A DNA stretch of 64,000 nucleotides from Njordibacter sp905182035 (GCF_047730075.1 NZ_CP159831.1:496001-560000), one strand, 5' to 3'; numbered from the stretch's first letter, positions 52,691 through 62,307 are shown. Made by a program: numbers and translations. Notes: generated from the letters alone by a model not told the origin.

Positions 52691-53248
52691 GTGATTGCAA
52701 GTGACAAAACATTAGAACACGATTTTATGCACTGGCAGTGTTTAAGCCGCCTATTCGCAGCACGACAAGCTGCTGGTTTCCCCTTAGACGAAGCAAAGCC
52801 TTTGGTTTGCTATGGCGCCAATGGCGATACAGGTGTTGAGTTAACCATTTTGATCCTTAAGCGCGAACTGGATCACTTGGTAGCCCAGTATAAGCACAAT
52901 GCTATAAAGACAGTTGACCCAATTGAACGGTTTGAATGGGTAGTGAAGCAATTATCTGCAGACTATTATCAGAAAGCCGATAGTTTTCAGTCTACCATGA
53001 CCGCACTTTGTCCAGCAGAAGCGCCATATGCTCAAAAGTTGTTGGATGAAGGCGAATGCCGTATGGTGTTCCGTGCTCGTGGTGATGGCTACTTGGTTCC
53101 TGCTAAGGTAACTCAGCTAGCAGCAGATGATATTCGTGCACAATTTACCCAAATCCATAACTTCCACTTTAATCACAAACAACCGCGGCCCAACGTAATT
53201 TTAGGTTTTCAGCCTGATTGGGAAAGAGCCCATAAAATTGCGCCTTAA
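52691..53248 (+). CDS. Conserved-looking hypothetical protein, 185 aa
   Basis: A 185-aa protein starting at GTG 52691; I do not recognise it. No signal peptide or membrane segment is seen. The N-terminal half is helical and charged (LSRLFAARQAAGFPLDEA, TILILKRELDHLVAQYKHNAIKTVDPIERFEWVVKQL). The C-terminal half (GECRMVFRARGDGYLVPAKVTQL) looks like a small beta domain. The last 48 bp overlap the convergent lnt gene. It stands alone, 227 bp after the CoA ligase, with no shared operon. Coding bias and length make it a probable real gene. Confidence 0.6.
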   Translation: MIASDKTLEHDFMHWQCLSRLFAARQAAGFPLDEAKPLVCYGANGDTGVELTILILKRELDHLVAQYKHNAIKTVDPIERFEWVVKQLSADYYQKADSFQSTMTALCPAEAPYAQKLLDEGECRMVFRARGDGYLVPAKVTQLAADDIRAQFTQIHNFHFNHKQPRPNVILGFQPDWERAHKIAP

Positions 53249-54706
53249 ACCACATAGTATCAAAACAATGCTAAGCAAAAACACAGGCCAATTGAGACCT
53301 GTATTGTAGGGAGTTTTACCGTCCATCAAAGTCACCTTGCCGGTAAGCTCTGCTTGTTGGTACAAGGGGGCGATGTGAGTAATGTCTCCAGCTGCATTAA
53401 TTAACGCTGAAACTCCACTATTTGTTCCTCTGACGACGGGCTTACCGTTTTCCAAGGCCCGCATTTGTGCTATTTGTAAGTGCTGCCATGGAGCAAGAGA
53501 GTACTCGAACCAACTGTCGTTGCTTACCGTAAGGATGATTTGTGCATCTGCGGCTTGCTGGGCGACTAGCTGTGGATAAGCAATTTCGTAACAAATATTG
53601 CCCGCAATGCCTATTTTTTGGGTTAGCAGGCCTTGCTTCTGTAGTGGCAACTTAAATGCCGACATAGGTAAATCAAAGAAGTTTATTGCCCCTCTCAGCC
53701 AAGATTCTAATGGTATATACTCTCCAAACGGCACCAAGCGCTGTTTATAATACTGGCCTTCTTCTGCGCCAAAAGCGATGAGTCCGTTGTAATAGTTTGC
53801 TTCAGCCTCGGTGTTTTCTCGTATTACCGTACCACTTATGATTTGAGTATTTTGTTCTTTAGCTAGCGCGTTAAGAGGTTCGAACGCTGGAGCAACACGG
53901 TCCCAATAGGTGGCAATGGCTGTTTCTGGCCAAACAATTAAGTCGCTGTCCATATGTAGGTAAGATTGTTTAAAGTAATAACCTAATGTGGGGGCTAATG
54001 TTTGTGGCAACCACTTATCTTCTAAACTCACATCACCTTGTAGTAAGGTAACTTTAATAGGGTCTTGTGGGCTTGGTTGAGTCCAGGGAATAGTGCCTAG
54101 AGCATAACCTGCAAACCACAAACCCACGAGTAACCCTAGGCGAAAATGTAATTTAGCCTGCGCCCCAACGGCTAACAAGCCACTCATTAGCAACAATAAC
54201 GTAACACCGTGTACACCCAATATGGGGGCGTAACCCGCCAGAAAGGTGTCTAACCCGGCGTAACCTAAGTACAGCCATGGCAACCCCGTTAGTAACCAGC
54301 CGCGCAACAGGTCTAGGCCGATCCAAAGGCCTGCAAACAATAAAGTAGGGTATTGGTGATGTAGTTTAAAACGATAAAATAGGCCAGCAAAAAGCACATA
54401 ATAGAGCGCGAAACCACCACAAAACAAAAATGTGAGAACTGTGGCTAGTAGCCAATGAGTGTCACCATGGTTGACCATGCTTACAAACACCCAGCTTACA
54501 CCCACACCAAAATACCCTAAACCATAGGCAAGGCCGGTAAAAATGGCTTGCTTGGTGTGCTTGCTTTGATTGAGACTGTGCCAAAATAGCACCACACTTA
54601 GCGGTGCTAAGGGCCATAAATTGCTTGGTGCAAGGGCTAGCGGGGCCAGGGCACCGGCAATTATGCTAATGGCTAAGTTAGCTTTGAGGTGATGGCTCAT
54701 TAGCAT
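53201..54706 (-). CDS. lnt: Apolipoprotein N-acyltransferase
   Basis: A 501-aa inner-membrane enzyme that adds the third acyl chain to lipoproteins in the periplasm. About seven N-terminal membrane helices (LAISIIAGALAPLALAPSNLWPLAPLSVVLFW and so on) precede the nitrilase-like domain. Its catalytic residues appear as Glu in DLIVWPETAIATYW, Lys in YYKQRLVPFGEYIP and Cys in GIAGNICYEIAYPQ. The start is either 54706 or 54700. It overlaps the upstream corC-like gene by 29 bp, as expected for the conserved corC-lnt pair. Confidence 0.94.
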   Translation of the reverse strand: MLMSHHLKANLAISIIAGALAPLALAPSNLWPLAPLSVVLFWHSLNQSKHTKQAIFTGLAYGLGYFGVGVSWVFVSMVNHGDTHWLLATVLTFLFCGGFALYYVLFAGLFYRFKLHHQYPTLLFAGLWIGLDLLRGWLLTGLPWLYLGYAGLDTFLAGYAPILGVHGVTLLLLMSGLLAVGAQAKLHFRLGLLVGLWFAGYALGTIPWTQPSPQDPIKVTLLQGDVSLEDKWLPQTLAPTLGYYFKQSYLHMDSDLIVWPETAIATYWDRVAPAFEPLNALAKEQNTQIISGTVIRENTEAEANYYNGLIAFGAEEGQYYKQRLVPFGEYIPLESWLRGAINFFDLPMSAFKLPLQKQGLLTQKIGIAGNICYEIAYPQLVAQQAADAQIILTVSNDSWFEYSLAPWQHLQIAQMRALENGKPVVRGTNSGVSALINAAGDITHIAPLYQQAELTGKVTLMDGKTPYNTGLNWPVFLLSIVLILCGLRRNFMGSFPIRLKT

Positions 54707-55553
54707 CGTTGCTAATAGGGTTCACTTGCATGAGACGAATTCTACGATTATCTGCAGCCAAAATGAGGAAGTTCAGATCCCCTACTTGGATATTTTCATC
54801 TTTAGCTGGCAAATGACCAAATTGTTGAGTGATAATGCCACCAATGGTGTCAAATTCTGTTTCGTCGTAGTAAGTGCCAAAGTGTTCGTTAAAATCCTCA
54901 ATGGTGGTGAGGGCTTTGACCAAGAAGCCTTTGTCGGAGAAAGGTCGAATATTGCCATCGTCTTCTTCGGCATCAGTTTCGTCTTCGATTTCGCCAACAA
55001 TTTGTTCTAATACGTCTTCGATGGTTACCAGACCAGTAACGCCACCGTACTCATCCAACACGATGGCCATATGATAACGGTTGGTGCGGAATTCGTTGAG
55101 TAAAATAGAAAGGCGTTTGCTCTCAGGCACAAAAATAGGCTTACGCAGCATGGCGTTGAGGTCAAAGTTGTCCATTTGCTTAGCAAATGCAAGAGGCAAC
55201 AAATCTTTTGCTAATAAAATACCTAAAACGTCGTCGGGAGATTCACCAATAACAGGGAAGCGTGAGTGAGACGTTTCAGTGATGGTTTGCATGAATTCCT
55301 GGGTGCTTTGGTCAGCTTTCACCACAGCCATTTGTGGCCTTGGAACCATAATGTCACGCACTTGCATGTGTGACATTTGTAAAGCGCCTTCTATAGTGTC
55401 GAGGGCTTCGCGATCGAGTATCTGGTCTTCTTCAGCTTGGCGGATTCGTTCTAGCAGTTCTTCTTTGGTGCCAGGTCTGTCACTGAGAAAAAAAGAAAGT
55501 CTATCCAGCCAGGAGCGTTTGTCCTGACCGTTGGTCGACGCGTCGTCGTTCAT
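54678..55553 (-). CDS. corC: CorC/HlyC-family CBS-domain protein
   Basis: A 291-aa cytoplasmic protein with two CBS domains: VRDIMVPRPQMAVVKADQSTQEFMQTITETSHSRFPVIGE and FVPESKRLSILLNEFRTNRYHMAIVLDEYGGVTGLVTIEDVLEQIVGEIEDE. A C-terminal CorC_HlyC domain follows (GTYYDETEFDTIGGIITQQFGHLPA). It is linked to magnesium and cobalt efflux. An N-terminal region DRLSFFLSDRPGTKEELLERIRQAEE is normal. It sits between ybeY and lnt, the usual gammaproteobacterial order. Confidence 0.93.
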   Translation of the reverse strand: MNDDASTNGQDKRSWLDRLSFFLSDRPGTKEELLERIRQAEEDQILDREALDTIEGALQMSHMQVRDIMVPRPQMAVVKADQSTQEFMQTITETSHSRFPVIGESPDDVLGILLAKDLLPLAFAKQMDNFDLNAMLRKPIFVPESKRLSILLNEFRTNRYHMAIVLDEYGGVTGLVTIEDVLEQIVGEIEDETDAEEDDGNIRPFSDKGFLVKALTTIEDFNEHFGTYYDETEFDTIGGIITQQFGHLPAKDENIQVGDLNFLILAADNRRIRLMQVNPISNDANEPSPQS

Positions 55554-55597
55554 AAGGGCTGTGTTTTCCTAAAAGTTAATGAAACCAATTTATACGC

Positions 55598-56095
55598 TTA
55601 GTCGCTTTCTTTAGCAACATAAGGGTTGGCTATATTGAGTGTGGCCAATAGCTGGCTCTCAAGAGTTTCCATGACGTAAGCTTCATCGTCTTTAATATGG
55701 TCGAAACCCTGTAAATGCAAGGTGCCGTGAATAACCAGATGTGCCCAATGGTGTTCAACAGGTTTATGTTGTTGTGCAGCTTCTTGAACTACCAATTGTG
55801 CATTAACCACAAGGTCACCCAAATAACTCACATCGCCTAACTCTGCCGCCATTTCTGCAGCTAGTTCAGGGTCGTCAAAGTCCGGTTGTTGAAAAGGAAA
55901 AGACAGCACATTGGTGGGTTTGTCTTTACCGCGATACTGTAAGTTTAATTCATGGCTTTCCACATCATCAACCATACGAATGGTTATTTCGGCCACAGCA
56001 TCTGGGACTTGCAGCGCAAGCTGTGCCCATTGTTCTAGTTGAGCTAGTGTTGGTAATTGTTTACTCTCACTAGCAATTTGTAAATCTATGATCAT
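55598..56095 (-). CDS. ybeY: Endoribonuclease YbeY (16S rRNA maturation)
   Basis: A 165-aa metalloprotein of the UPF0054 family that matures the 16S rRNA 3' end and helps ribosome quality control. The zinc site is HLVIHGTLHLQGFDH (H-x3-H-x5-H). NLQYRGKDKPTNVLSFPF is the other family signature. Its start overlaps the phoH-like stop by 4 bp. Confidence 0.95.
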   Translation of the reverse strand: MIIDLQIASESKQLPTLAQLEQWAQLALQVPDAVAEITIRMVDDVESHELNLQYRGKDKPTNVLSFPFQQPDFDDPELAAEMAAELGDVSYLGDLVVNAQLVVQEAAQQHKPVEHHWAHLVIHGTLHLQGFDHIKDDEAYVMETLESQLLATLNIANPYVAKESD

Positions 56096-57123
56096 GGTTG
56101 TTTGTTTTCAAACGCATCATAAGCATCTACGATGCGCTGGACCAGTTGGTGACGGACAATATCGCCAGACAGAAAGTGGGTAAAACCAATATCATCTACA
56201 CCATCTAATACTTCAATGGCATGTTTAAGGCCAGATGCTGTACCTTTTGGCAAATCAATTTGCGTAACGTCACCAGTAATAACAGCAGTAGAGCCAAAAC
56301 CAATACGGGTGAGGAACATCTTCATTTGTTCACGGGTGGTGTTTTGACTTTCATCCAAGATTACAAAGCTGCCATTAAGTGTTCTGCCACGCATGTAAGC
56401 CAAAGGTGCGATTTCTATGACGTTCTTTTCTATCATGCGCGCTACGGTTTCAAAACCAACCATTTCATACAGGGCGTCGTATAGGGGGCGTAAGTAGGGA
56501 TCAATTTTTTGCGCTAAGTCGCCAGGTAAAAAACCAAGTTTTTCACCCGCCTCTACGGCGGGGCGTACTAATAATATGCGGCGCACTTCTTCACGCTCAA
56601 GGGCTTCCACAGCACAAGCAACGGCAAGGTAGGTTTTGCCGGTACCTGCAGGCCCAATACCAAAATTAATGTCATGCTTACGGATGGAGCGAATGTAACT
56701 CTGCTGAGTTTCACCACGAGGTTTAATGGTGGTCCGTTTTGTACGAATACTAAGACCAGTATCTTGTGGTTGGTTAGCTTTTGGGGCGACTATATTGGCG
56801 CTGGTTTCTGTCATGGTTTGTTGGGCTTCCACTAAGGCGAGATGAACCATTTCTGGAGTCACTTCGCTGGTCTGTTGGGCTTCACGGTAGAGTTGCTGTA
56901 ATACGTTTTCACCAGCAATGCGTGCGGCAGCAGTACCTGCTAAATGAAAACGATTGCCGCGGTTGCTGATGTTTATTTGTAGGCGTTGTTCAATGATACG
57001 CAGGTTGCCATCCAACCGACCTTGCAGGCTTGCAAGGTGTTGAGGATTATCTGGCAGCAAACTAAAAATGGAGTCGCTCTTGTTAACGCCAGAGGTTTTT
57101 GAACTATTGGTAGAGTTAGTCAT
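56092..57123 (-). CDS. ybeZ: PhoH-like ATPase (YbeZ)
   Basis: A 343-aa cytoplasmic P-loop protein. Walker A GPAGTGKTYLAVACAVEAL, then RPAVEAGEKLGFLPGDLAQKIDPYLRPLYDAL, and Walker B-like FVILDESQNTTREQMKMFLTRIGFGS; all are characteristic of PhoH/YbeZ. An N-terminal KH-like region (NISNRGNRFHLAGTAAARIAGENVL) is present. Operon with miaB upstream (6 bp) and ybeY downstream (overlap). It probably works with YbeY on RNA. Confidence 0.95.
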   Translation of the reverse strand: MTNSTNSSKTSGVNKSDSIFSLLPDNPQHLASLQGRLDGNLRIIEQRLQINISNRGNRFHLAGTAAARIAGENVLQQLYREAQQTSEVTPEMVHLALVEAQQTMTETSANIVAPKANQPQDTGLSIRTKRTTIKPRGETQQSYIRSIRKHDINFGIGPAGTGKTYLAVACAVEALEREEVRRILLVRPAVEAGEKLGFLPGDLAQKIDPYLRPLYDALYEMVGFETVARMIEKNVIEIAPLAYMRGRTLNGSFVILDESQNTTREQMKMFLTRIGFGSTAVITGDVTQIDLPKGTASGLKHAIEVLDGVDDIGFTHFLSGDIVRHQLVQRIVDAYDAFENKQP

Positions 57124-57129
57124 ACAGAG

Positions 57130-58503
57130 CTATTGCAGCACGATTGGGCCAACAGGTGCAAGCCCATCTAATTCAGATGCTATAAGCTCACCTCGTAAAG
57201 AGTGTGGGAAAGCCTCCAAAATATGAATTTGGGCAAACTTACCGATTAAGTCTGCATTGATGCTAGCAAAGTTAACTGAACGGTTGTTTTCTGAGCGGCC
57301 AGTAAGTTTACCTGGGTCTTTCTTGGAGTAACCGTTCACTAAAACTCGTTGTAGGCTGCCTACCATGGACTTACTAATATCAAAAGACTGGCTATCAATA
57401 CGCCGCTGTAACTGAGTTAAACGTTGTTTCTTGGTAGCGTCATCTGTGTTGTCTGGTAATTCTGTAGCTGGCGTGCCCGGGCGTTTGCTGTATATAAAGC
57501 TAAAGGATAAATCAAAACCAATGTCGGTAATTAAATCCATGGTGGCCTGGAAATCAGCGTCTGATTCGCCAGGAAAGCCGATAATGAAGTCTGATGAAAA
57601 GCTAATGTCTGGACGTTGCTTGCGGATACGGCGCATTTTAGATTTGTATTCTAGCGCTGTGTGGCCACGTTTCATGGCCATTAATATTTTGTCAGACCCA
57701 GATTGCACAGGCAGGTGCAAATGGCTTACCAGTTCTGGTATTTGACCAAAAGCTTCAATGAGGCTATCAGAGAATTCAACCGGGTGGCTGGTGGTAAAGC
57801 GGATACGGTCGATGCCATCGATGTTGGCTACTAAGGCAATGAGCTCGGCTAAATCGACTGTGTCGCCATCATCGGTTTCACCTTGATAGGCGTTGACGTT
57901 TTGGCCTAACAGGTTCACCTCGCGTACGCCTTGTTCGGCCAACTGCTCTACTTCTAGCAGCACAGAAGCAAGTGGACGGCTTACTTCTTCACCGCGGGTG
58001 TAGGGCACTACGCAAAATGTACAGTATTTTGAACAGCCTTCCATAATGGAAACAAACGCTTCTGCACCTTCAACCTTAGGTGCAGGTAAATTGTCGAACT
58101 TTTCTATTTCAGGAAAACTAACATCCACTACTCCCTTGGCTCCAGCGTCCGTTGCGTCGATCATTTCTGGCAAACGGTGTAATGTTTGCGGGCCAAAAAT
58201 TATGTCTACGAAAGGGGCACGTTTGGAAATGGCTTTACCTTCTTGGCTGGCAACGCAGCCGCCAACACCTATTTTAATATTTGGGTTGGCTTCTTTTAGT
58301 TTGCGCCAGCGGCCTAACTGATGATAGACCTTATCTTGTGCTTTTTCGCGAATAGAACAAGTATTAAGTAATAGTACGTCAGCATCTGCTTCGTTGTAGG
58401 TTATTTCCATGGCATGGCTATCACCCAATAAATCCGCCATACGAGATGAATCATATTCATTCATCTGGCAACCATGGGTTTTAATAAATAGCTTTGTTGT
58501 CAT
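57130..58503 (-). CDS. miaB: tRNA-2-methylthio-N6-dimethylallyladenosine synthase MiaB
   Basis: A 457-aa radical SAM methylthiotransferase that modifies A37 of tRNAs reading UNN codons. I chose ATG 58503 (MTTKLFIKTHGCQMNEYDS); an in-frame ATG five codons upstream also exists. The first iron-sulfur cluster cysteines are in KTHGCQMNE, LLNTCSIREKA and GVGGCVASQEG; the radical SAM cluster is CSKYCTFC (C-x3-C-x2-C). The C-terminal TRAM domain ends the protein (VLVNGYSKKDPGKLTGRSENNRSVNF). First gene of miaB-ybeZ-ybeY-corC-lnt. Confidence 0.96.
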   Translation of the reverse strand: MTTKLFIKTHGCQMNEYDSSRMADLLGDSHAMEITYNEADADVLLLNTCSIREKAQDKVYHQLGRWRKLKEANPNIKIGVGGCVASQEGKAISKRAPFVDIIFGPQTLHRLPEMIDATDAGAKGVVDVSFPEIEKFDNLPAPKVEGAEAFVSIMEGCSKYCTFCVVPYTRGEEVSRPLASVLLEVEQLAEQGVREVNLLGQNVNAYQGETDDGDTVDLAELIALVANIDGIDRIRFTTSHPVEFSDSLIEAFGQIPELVSHLHLPVQSGSDKILMAMKRGHTALEYKSKMRRIRKQRPDISFSSDFIIGFPGESDADFQATMDLITDIGFDLSFSFIYSKRPGTPATELPDNTDDATKKQRLTQLQRRIDSQSFDISKSMVGSLQRVLVNGYSKKDPGKLTGRSENNRSVNFASINADLIGKFAQIHILEAFPHSLRGELIASELDGLAPVGPIVLQ

Positions 58504-58639
58504 GTGGCACACCTGCATTAATTGAGGGGTTATTATACATTTAAGGCCACCATTAAACCTAGCTTGAAAACGCTGTTTTTGGTGCTAATAGGCGCTAATA
58601 TAGCAGCTAGGCATATCTATGCCCCCCAAAGCCCCTTAG

Positions 58640-59107
58640 ATGACGAAAACTACTATGAGAGATGGACAGCGGATGGATGAAGTAGAAAAACATGGTGACC
58701 ATACATTTCAACTAGATGCTCGCCTTGAATCAGACTGTGAATTTGTAGCTAACTTGGGTTTGTGCAGTTTATTGTTGATGAACAACGCCAGCATACCTTG
58801 GTTTATTTTGGTGCCAAAAGTTTTTGGGGCCATAGAGCTCACAAATTTGCCAATGGCTCAGCAGCTGCAAGTGTTACAGGAAATGAATCAAGTGACTGCG
58901 ATGGTGACCAGCCTCTACACCCCCCATAAGCTTAACATTGGTGCTTTAGGTAATGTGGTTAGTCAGTTGCATATACACGTGATTGGGCGTTTTATTGATG
59001 ATCCTGCCTGGCCTAATCCAGTATGGGGGAAGTTGCCGTCAAATTATTATGGTGACCTTCAACTAGCGACACAATTAGCCCAGATTCGAGCTTATTTAGC
59101 GCTCTAA
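58640..59107 (+). CDS. HIT-family protein
   Basis: A 155-aa histidine-triad superfamily protein. The motif QLHIHVIGRFIDD (H-x-H-x3-R type) marks the subgroup in which the last triad residue differs from the classic HxHxH. SIPWFILVPKVFGAIELTNLP is the substrate-side strand. It may hydrolyse or transfer nucleotides from dinucleoside polyphosphates or similar esters. Several in-frame ATGs (58640, 58655, 58673) are possible starts. It is divergent from miaB and convergent with the peptidase, overlapping the latter's stop by 4 bp. Confidence 0.85.
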   Translation: MTKTTMRDGQRMDEVEKHGDHTFQLDARLESDCEFVANLGLCSLLLMNNASIPWFILVPKVFGAIELTNLPMAQQLQVLQEMNQVTAMVTSLYTPHKLNIGALGNVVSQLHIHVIGRFIDDPAWPNPVWGKLPSNYYGDLQLATQLAQIRAYLAL

Positions 59108-60423
59108 ATTGAAAGGTTAATGGGCTGGTCTGCTACTACAACATTGTCTTCTATACGTACGCCACCTAAAGGCCTTAATTGATCTATGGCAGTGTTGTTG
59201 AGTAAATGACCAAAACCGTTATCACGCCATTTTTTTAATAAGCTATCAATGACGTAAAGCCCAGGTTCTATGGTTACCACCATGTTTTTTTCTAGGGTTC
59301 GAGTGCAGCGTAAAAGCCGGTGACTTGATGGTGGTTCTTGTGCAGTGCCTAATTCATCCTGTTGCCAACCACCAATATCATGCACCTGTAACCCTAATAA
59401 ATGACCTAAACCATGGGGAAAAAAAGCGCTACTGATGCCACTGGTAGCTAACTCGTCTCTTGAGCCTTGCACTAACTTAAACGTTTCAAGTAAATCTAAT
59501 ACCAAGTCATGCATTTGGTGGTGAAGATCGGCGAAATTTACACCCGGTTTCACCATGAAGCAAATACTCCGCTGTGCCTGGGTCATGGCGTTGATTAAAT
59601 TTTGATAAAGCTTACTGCCACGACTATGGCAGCGGGTAATATCAGACGCATAACCATAATACTGGGTTCCAGCGTCAATCAAAAAGCTTTGTGGTTGGCC
59701 CATATCTTGAACGCTATAGTCATAGTGCTGATAATGTAATATGGCACTGTGGTGGCCAAAGCCAACAATACTCCGATAGGGTATTTGGGTTTGGTCTTGT
59801 TGCACTGCAGCAAGGAACGCGAGCTGAGTTTCAAATTCACTTTTGCCAGCCATAAATGCCCGTTTTGCTGCCTCGTGTCCTGCAAGAGCAATAATGTTAG
59901 CTTGGGTTAAACAGGCGATTTCATACTGACTTTTAATGGCCCTGTTGTAGTGTAAACGGTGCATCAAACCTTGAGGGTTTATTTTGCTTATGCCTAGTTC
60001 TTTAGCCAGTTCAACGTCTTGTCCAATCCATGCTCTTTGTGTGCTTGTGGATTGATATTGGCTTAGTTCGCGTTTTACTTGAGCCAAATCTGAACACAGG
60101 TGTATGTCGAAATGATCACACCAAAATCCAGTGGGTGGTTGTGGTGGCACATGCCAAAAATCATCGGCCAAGTGATAAAGTAATACGGGTTTTTGGCCCG
60201 TTTGAATGAGTAAGTAACAGTGTGGACTCTGAGTCAGTGGTAGCCACCAAACAAAATTTGGGTTAGCCTTATAAGGACCGTGGTAATCATCTAAAAAGGC
60301 CAGTTTTGGTGCGCCGCTGTGGATCAAAATGCTGTCGCACTGCTCGGCACTTATAGCTTTTTCTGCAATCCCAATTACGCGTTGTAGGTGGTCTGGGTAT
60401 AAGGTGGCACATTGGGTGAACAT
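59104..60423 (-). CDS. pepQ: Xaa-Pro dipeptidase (PepQ-like)
   Basis: A 439-aa M24 metallopeptidase that cleaves Xaa-Pro dipeptides and, in some homologues, organophosphate esters. ATG 60423 is chosen (MFTQCATLYPDHLQRV), as family members start here; an ATG six codons upstream is weaker. The dinuclear metal ligands are all visible: Asp in FLIDAGTQYYGYASDITR (two Asp), His in FPHGLGHLLGLQVHD, Glu in VVTIEPGLYVI and Glu in GGVRIEDNVVV. The length matches PepQ. Confidence 0.92.
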   Translation of the reverse strand: MFTQCATLYPDHLQRVIGIAEKAISAEQCDSILIHSGAPKLAFLDDYHGPYKANPNFVWWLPLTQSPHCYLLIQTGQKPVLLYHLADDFWHVPPQPPTGFWCDHFDIHLCSDLAQVKRELSQYQSTSTQRAWIGQDVELAKELGISKINPQGLMHRLHYNRAIKSQYEIACLTQANIIALAGHEAAKRAFMAGKSEFETQLAFLAAVQQDQTQIPYRSIVGFGHHSAILHYQHYDYSVQDMGQPQSFLIDAGTQYYGYASDITRCHSRGSKLYQNLINAMTQAQRSICFMVKPGVNFADLHHQMHDLVLDLLETFKLVQGSRDELATSGISSAFFPHGLGHLLGLQVHDIGGWQQDELGTAQEPPSSHRLLRCTRTLEKNMVVTIEPGLYVIDSLLKKWRDNGFGHLLNNTAIDQLRPLGGVRIEDNVVVADQPINLSI

Positions 60424-60678
60424 GAAAGCTGATCCGAGCAAAGAGAGTGTTACCTTATTATGATTATGTTGACCGGAGTACGCAAGTATTGTTGCTAGGC
60501 TTTATTGCTTTCATATATTACTGTTTTATATAGCTATTTATTTATTTTTTGAACTATTAATTATCTAACTTGGCGTGTTTATTGGTTAAATTATGTCTAT
60601 TTTTGTCCGTATTATTAATACCAAATGGATCAGCTTTTTAAGAGTTTAAAGCAAGAAAATAAATGAGAAGGACTGGTA

Positions 60679-61074
60679 ATGAAATACAGTAATGGCAAGG
60701 CAATACCGATCTCAATAAACCAAGCCTTTGAAAGCATCAAGTTTCTGTCTGATAGAACCCCTAAAACTAATGGCAATAGCGATGGTTTTTGTACCTTGGT
60801 GGAGTACCGAGACGGTGGCATTTTCCTTGCACATTATGCTGGCAACAGCGAGTGGGAAAGGCACACCAATGGTGATGAGATGGTCATGGTTATGGGGGGT
60901 GAAACCGTCTTGATTTTATTGCAAAACGGTGACGAAATCTCTAACCCTATGTCGCAAGGCATGTTACTGGTTGTTCCAAAAAACACATGGCATCGTTTTG
61001 AATCGCCCAAAGGCGTTAAGATAATGACGATCACCCCGCAGCCAACAGATCACTCGGTTGAAAGGCCAGAGTAG
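60679..61074 (+). CDS. Cupin-domain protein
   Basis: A 131-aa single-domain cupin. The first motif resembles WERHTNGDEMVMVMGGETVLIL (H..GDE), the second is VVPKNTWHRFESPKGVKIMTITP. The histidines and glutamate could bind a metal. A GAGAAGG site lies upstream of the ATG. It could be a dioxygenase, isomerase or sugar-binding regulator; nothing in the context decides. Confidence 0.8.
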   Translation: MKYSNGKAIPISINQAFESIKFLSDRTPKTNGNSDGFCTLVEYRDGGIFLAHYAGNSEWERHTNGDEMVMVMGGETVLILLQNGDEISNPMSQGMLLVVPKNTWHRFESPKGVKIMTITPQPTDHSVERPE

Positions 61075-61164
61075 TCAGCAGTTTGGGCTATTTATGAGCC
61101 AGCTTAGAGAAAAGTTTACAATAACAAATAATTTGATTGTTTTTACAACGTACAGAGAAATATT

Positions 61165-61566
61165 ATGAAAATTGAAGGTGGATGTTATTGTGGTGATATT
61201 AGGTATTTAGCTGAAGGCGAACCTCAGGCTTCAGTTCAATGTCATTGTAGAGAATGTCAGTACATAACTGGCGGCAATCCTAATGTAGTAATGGTCATGC
61301 CGTTAGAAGGCTTTAAATTTTCAAAAGGAGAGCCTAAAGCATTTAAAAGGGATGATTTAGAAAAAGCCGTGACTCGGTTATTTTGTAATAATTGTGGTAC
61401 TGGCATTGGTACTAAAAACCCAACAAGACCTAAGTCAATTATTTTAAAAGTAGGTACTTTTGATGACCCTTCAATTTTCATTCCGGCAGTAGCAATTTTC
61501 ACTATCGACAAGCAAGAATTTCATCACATCGATGATAGCGTTAAGTCATTTGATAAAAGGCCTTAA
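61165..61566 (+). CDS. GFA (CENP-V/GFA) family zinc protein
   Basis: A 133-aa protein with the zinc-binding pattern of the glutathione-dependent formaldehyde-activating family: GGCYCGDIRYLAEG, VQCHCRECQYITGG and LFCNNCGTGIGTK. Members include formaldehyde-glutathione activating enzymes and many of unknown role. It is in an array of small single-gene units on the plus strand. Confidence 0.88.
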   Translation: MKIEGGCYCGDIRYLAEGEPQASVQCHCRECQYITGGNPNVVMVMPLEGFKFSKGEPKAFKRDDLEKAVTRLFCNNCGTGIGTKNPTRPKSIILKVGTFDDPSIFIPAVAIFTIDKQEFHHIDDSVKSFDKRP

Positions 61567-61643
61567 TACTGATCTTACATTAACCAAATGTGCATAATCT
61601 GGGCACAAACTAGGGACTCAATTGAGTATTAAAGGTCAGTAGA

Positions 61644-62066
61644 TTGAAACAATCAATATTACATATTGCCATACTCGTTAAAGATTATGATCAGGCACTT
61701 GATTTTTATGTCAATAAACTCAAATTTGAGCTCATCGAAGATACTTATCAACCAGAACAAAATAAACGGTGGGTAGTTGTTTCACCACCGGGTTCTAATG
61801 GTGTTACTTTATTGTTAGCCCGTGCATCTACGTCAGACCAAAATCATTTCGTGGGGAATCAAGCTGGAGGGCGAGTTTTCCTTTTCTTGAATACAGATGA
61901 CTTTTGGCGTGATTATAATCGAATGGTGTCTGTAGGTATAAAATTTATCAGAGAACCACAACAGCAAGATTATGGGATAGTTGCAGTATTTGAGGACCTA
62001 TACGGCAACTTATGGGATTTACTCCAATTAAATCCAAATCATCCGATTGCATCAAGATCTTTATAA
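61644..62066 (+). CDS. VOC / glyoxalase-family protein
   Basis: A 140-aa vicinal-oxygen-chelate protein; TTG start at 61644 with AAAGG upstream. The first beta-alpha-beta unit is ILHIAILVKDYDQALDFYVNKLKFELIEDT, and the second ends VAVFEDLYGNLWDLLQ. The metal-site His and Glu positions are present (HIAILV, FEDLYGNLWDL). It may act as a dioxygenase-like, isomerase or resistance protein. Confidence 0.88.
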   Translation: MKQSILHIAILVKDYDQALDFYVNKLKFELIEDTYQPEQNKRWVVVSPPGSNGVTLLLARASTSDQNHFVGNQAGGRVFLFLNTDDFWRDYNRMVSVGIKFIREPQQQDYGIVAVFEDLYGNLWDLLQLNPNHPIASRSL

Positions 62067-62109
62067 ATGGACTATTATATATTTCGGCAAATGTGGGAGA
62101 TTATAACAA

Positions 62110-62307
62110 TTGAATCAATTAACTGAGAAATCTATAGCATGTCCATACTGTGGTGAAATGATTGAAGTTCTAATAGATTCATCTGACATGGAACAACAGT
62201 ACATTGAAGATTGCCAAGTATGTTGTAAGCCAATAAATTTTTTGGTTTCTGAAAATCTTAATGGTGACCTTGCAGTTAGTGTTTATAGTGAAGATGAAGC
62301 GTTTTAA
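62110..62307 (+). CDS. CPXCG-motif cysteine-rich protein
   Basis: A 65-aa protein starting at TTG 62110. It carries ACPYCGEMIEV and EDCQVCCKPINF, two cysteine pairs that form a small zinc ribbon (CPXCG family, function unknown). It ends with an acidic tail SVYSEDEAF typical of the family. Confidence 0.85.
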   Translation: MNQLTEKSIACPYCGEMIEVLIDSSDMEQQYIEDCQVCCKPINFLVSENLNGDLAVSVYSEDEAF

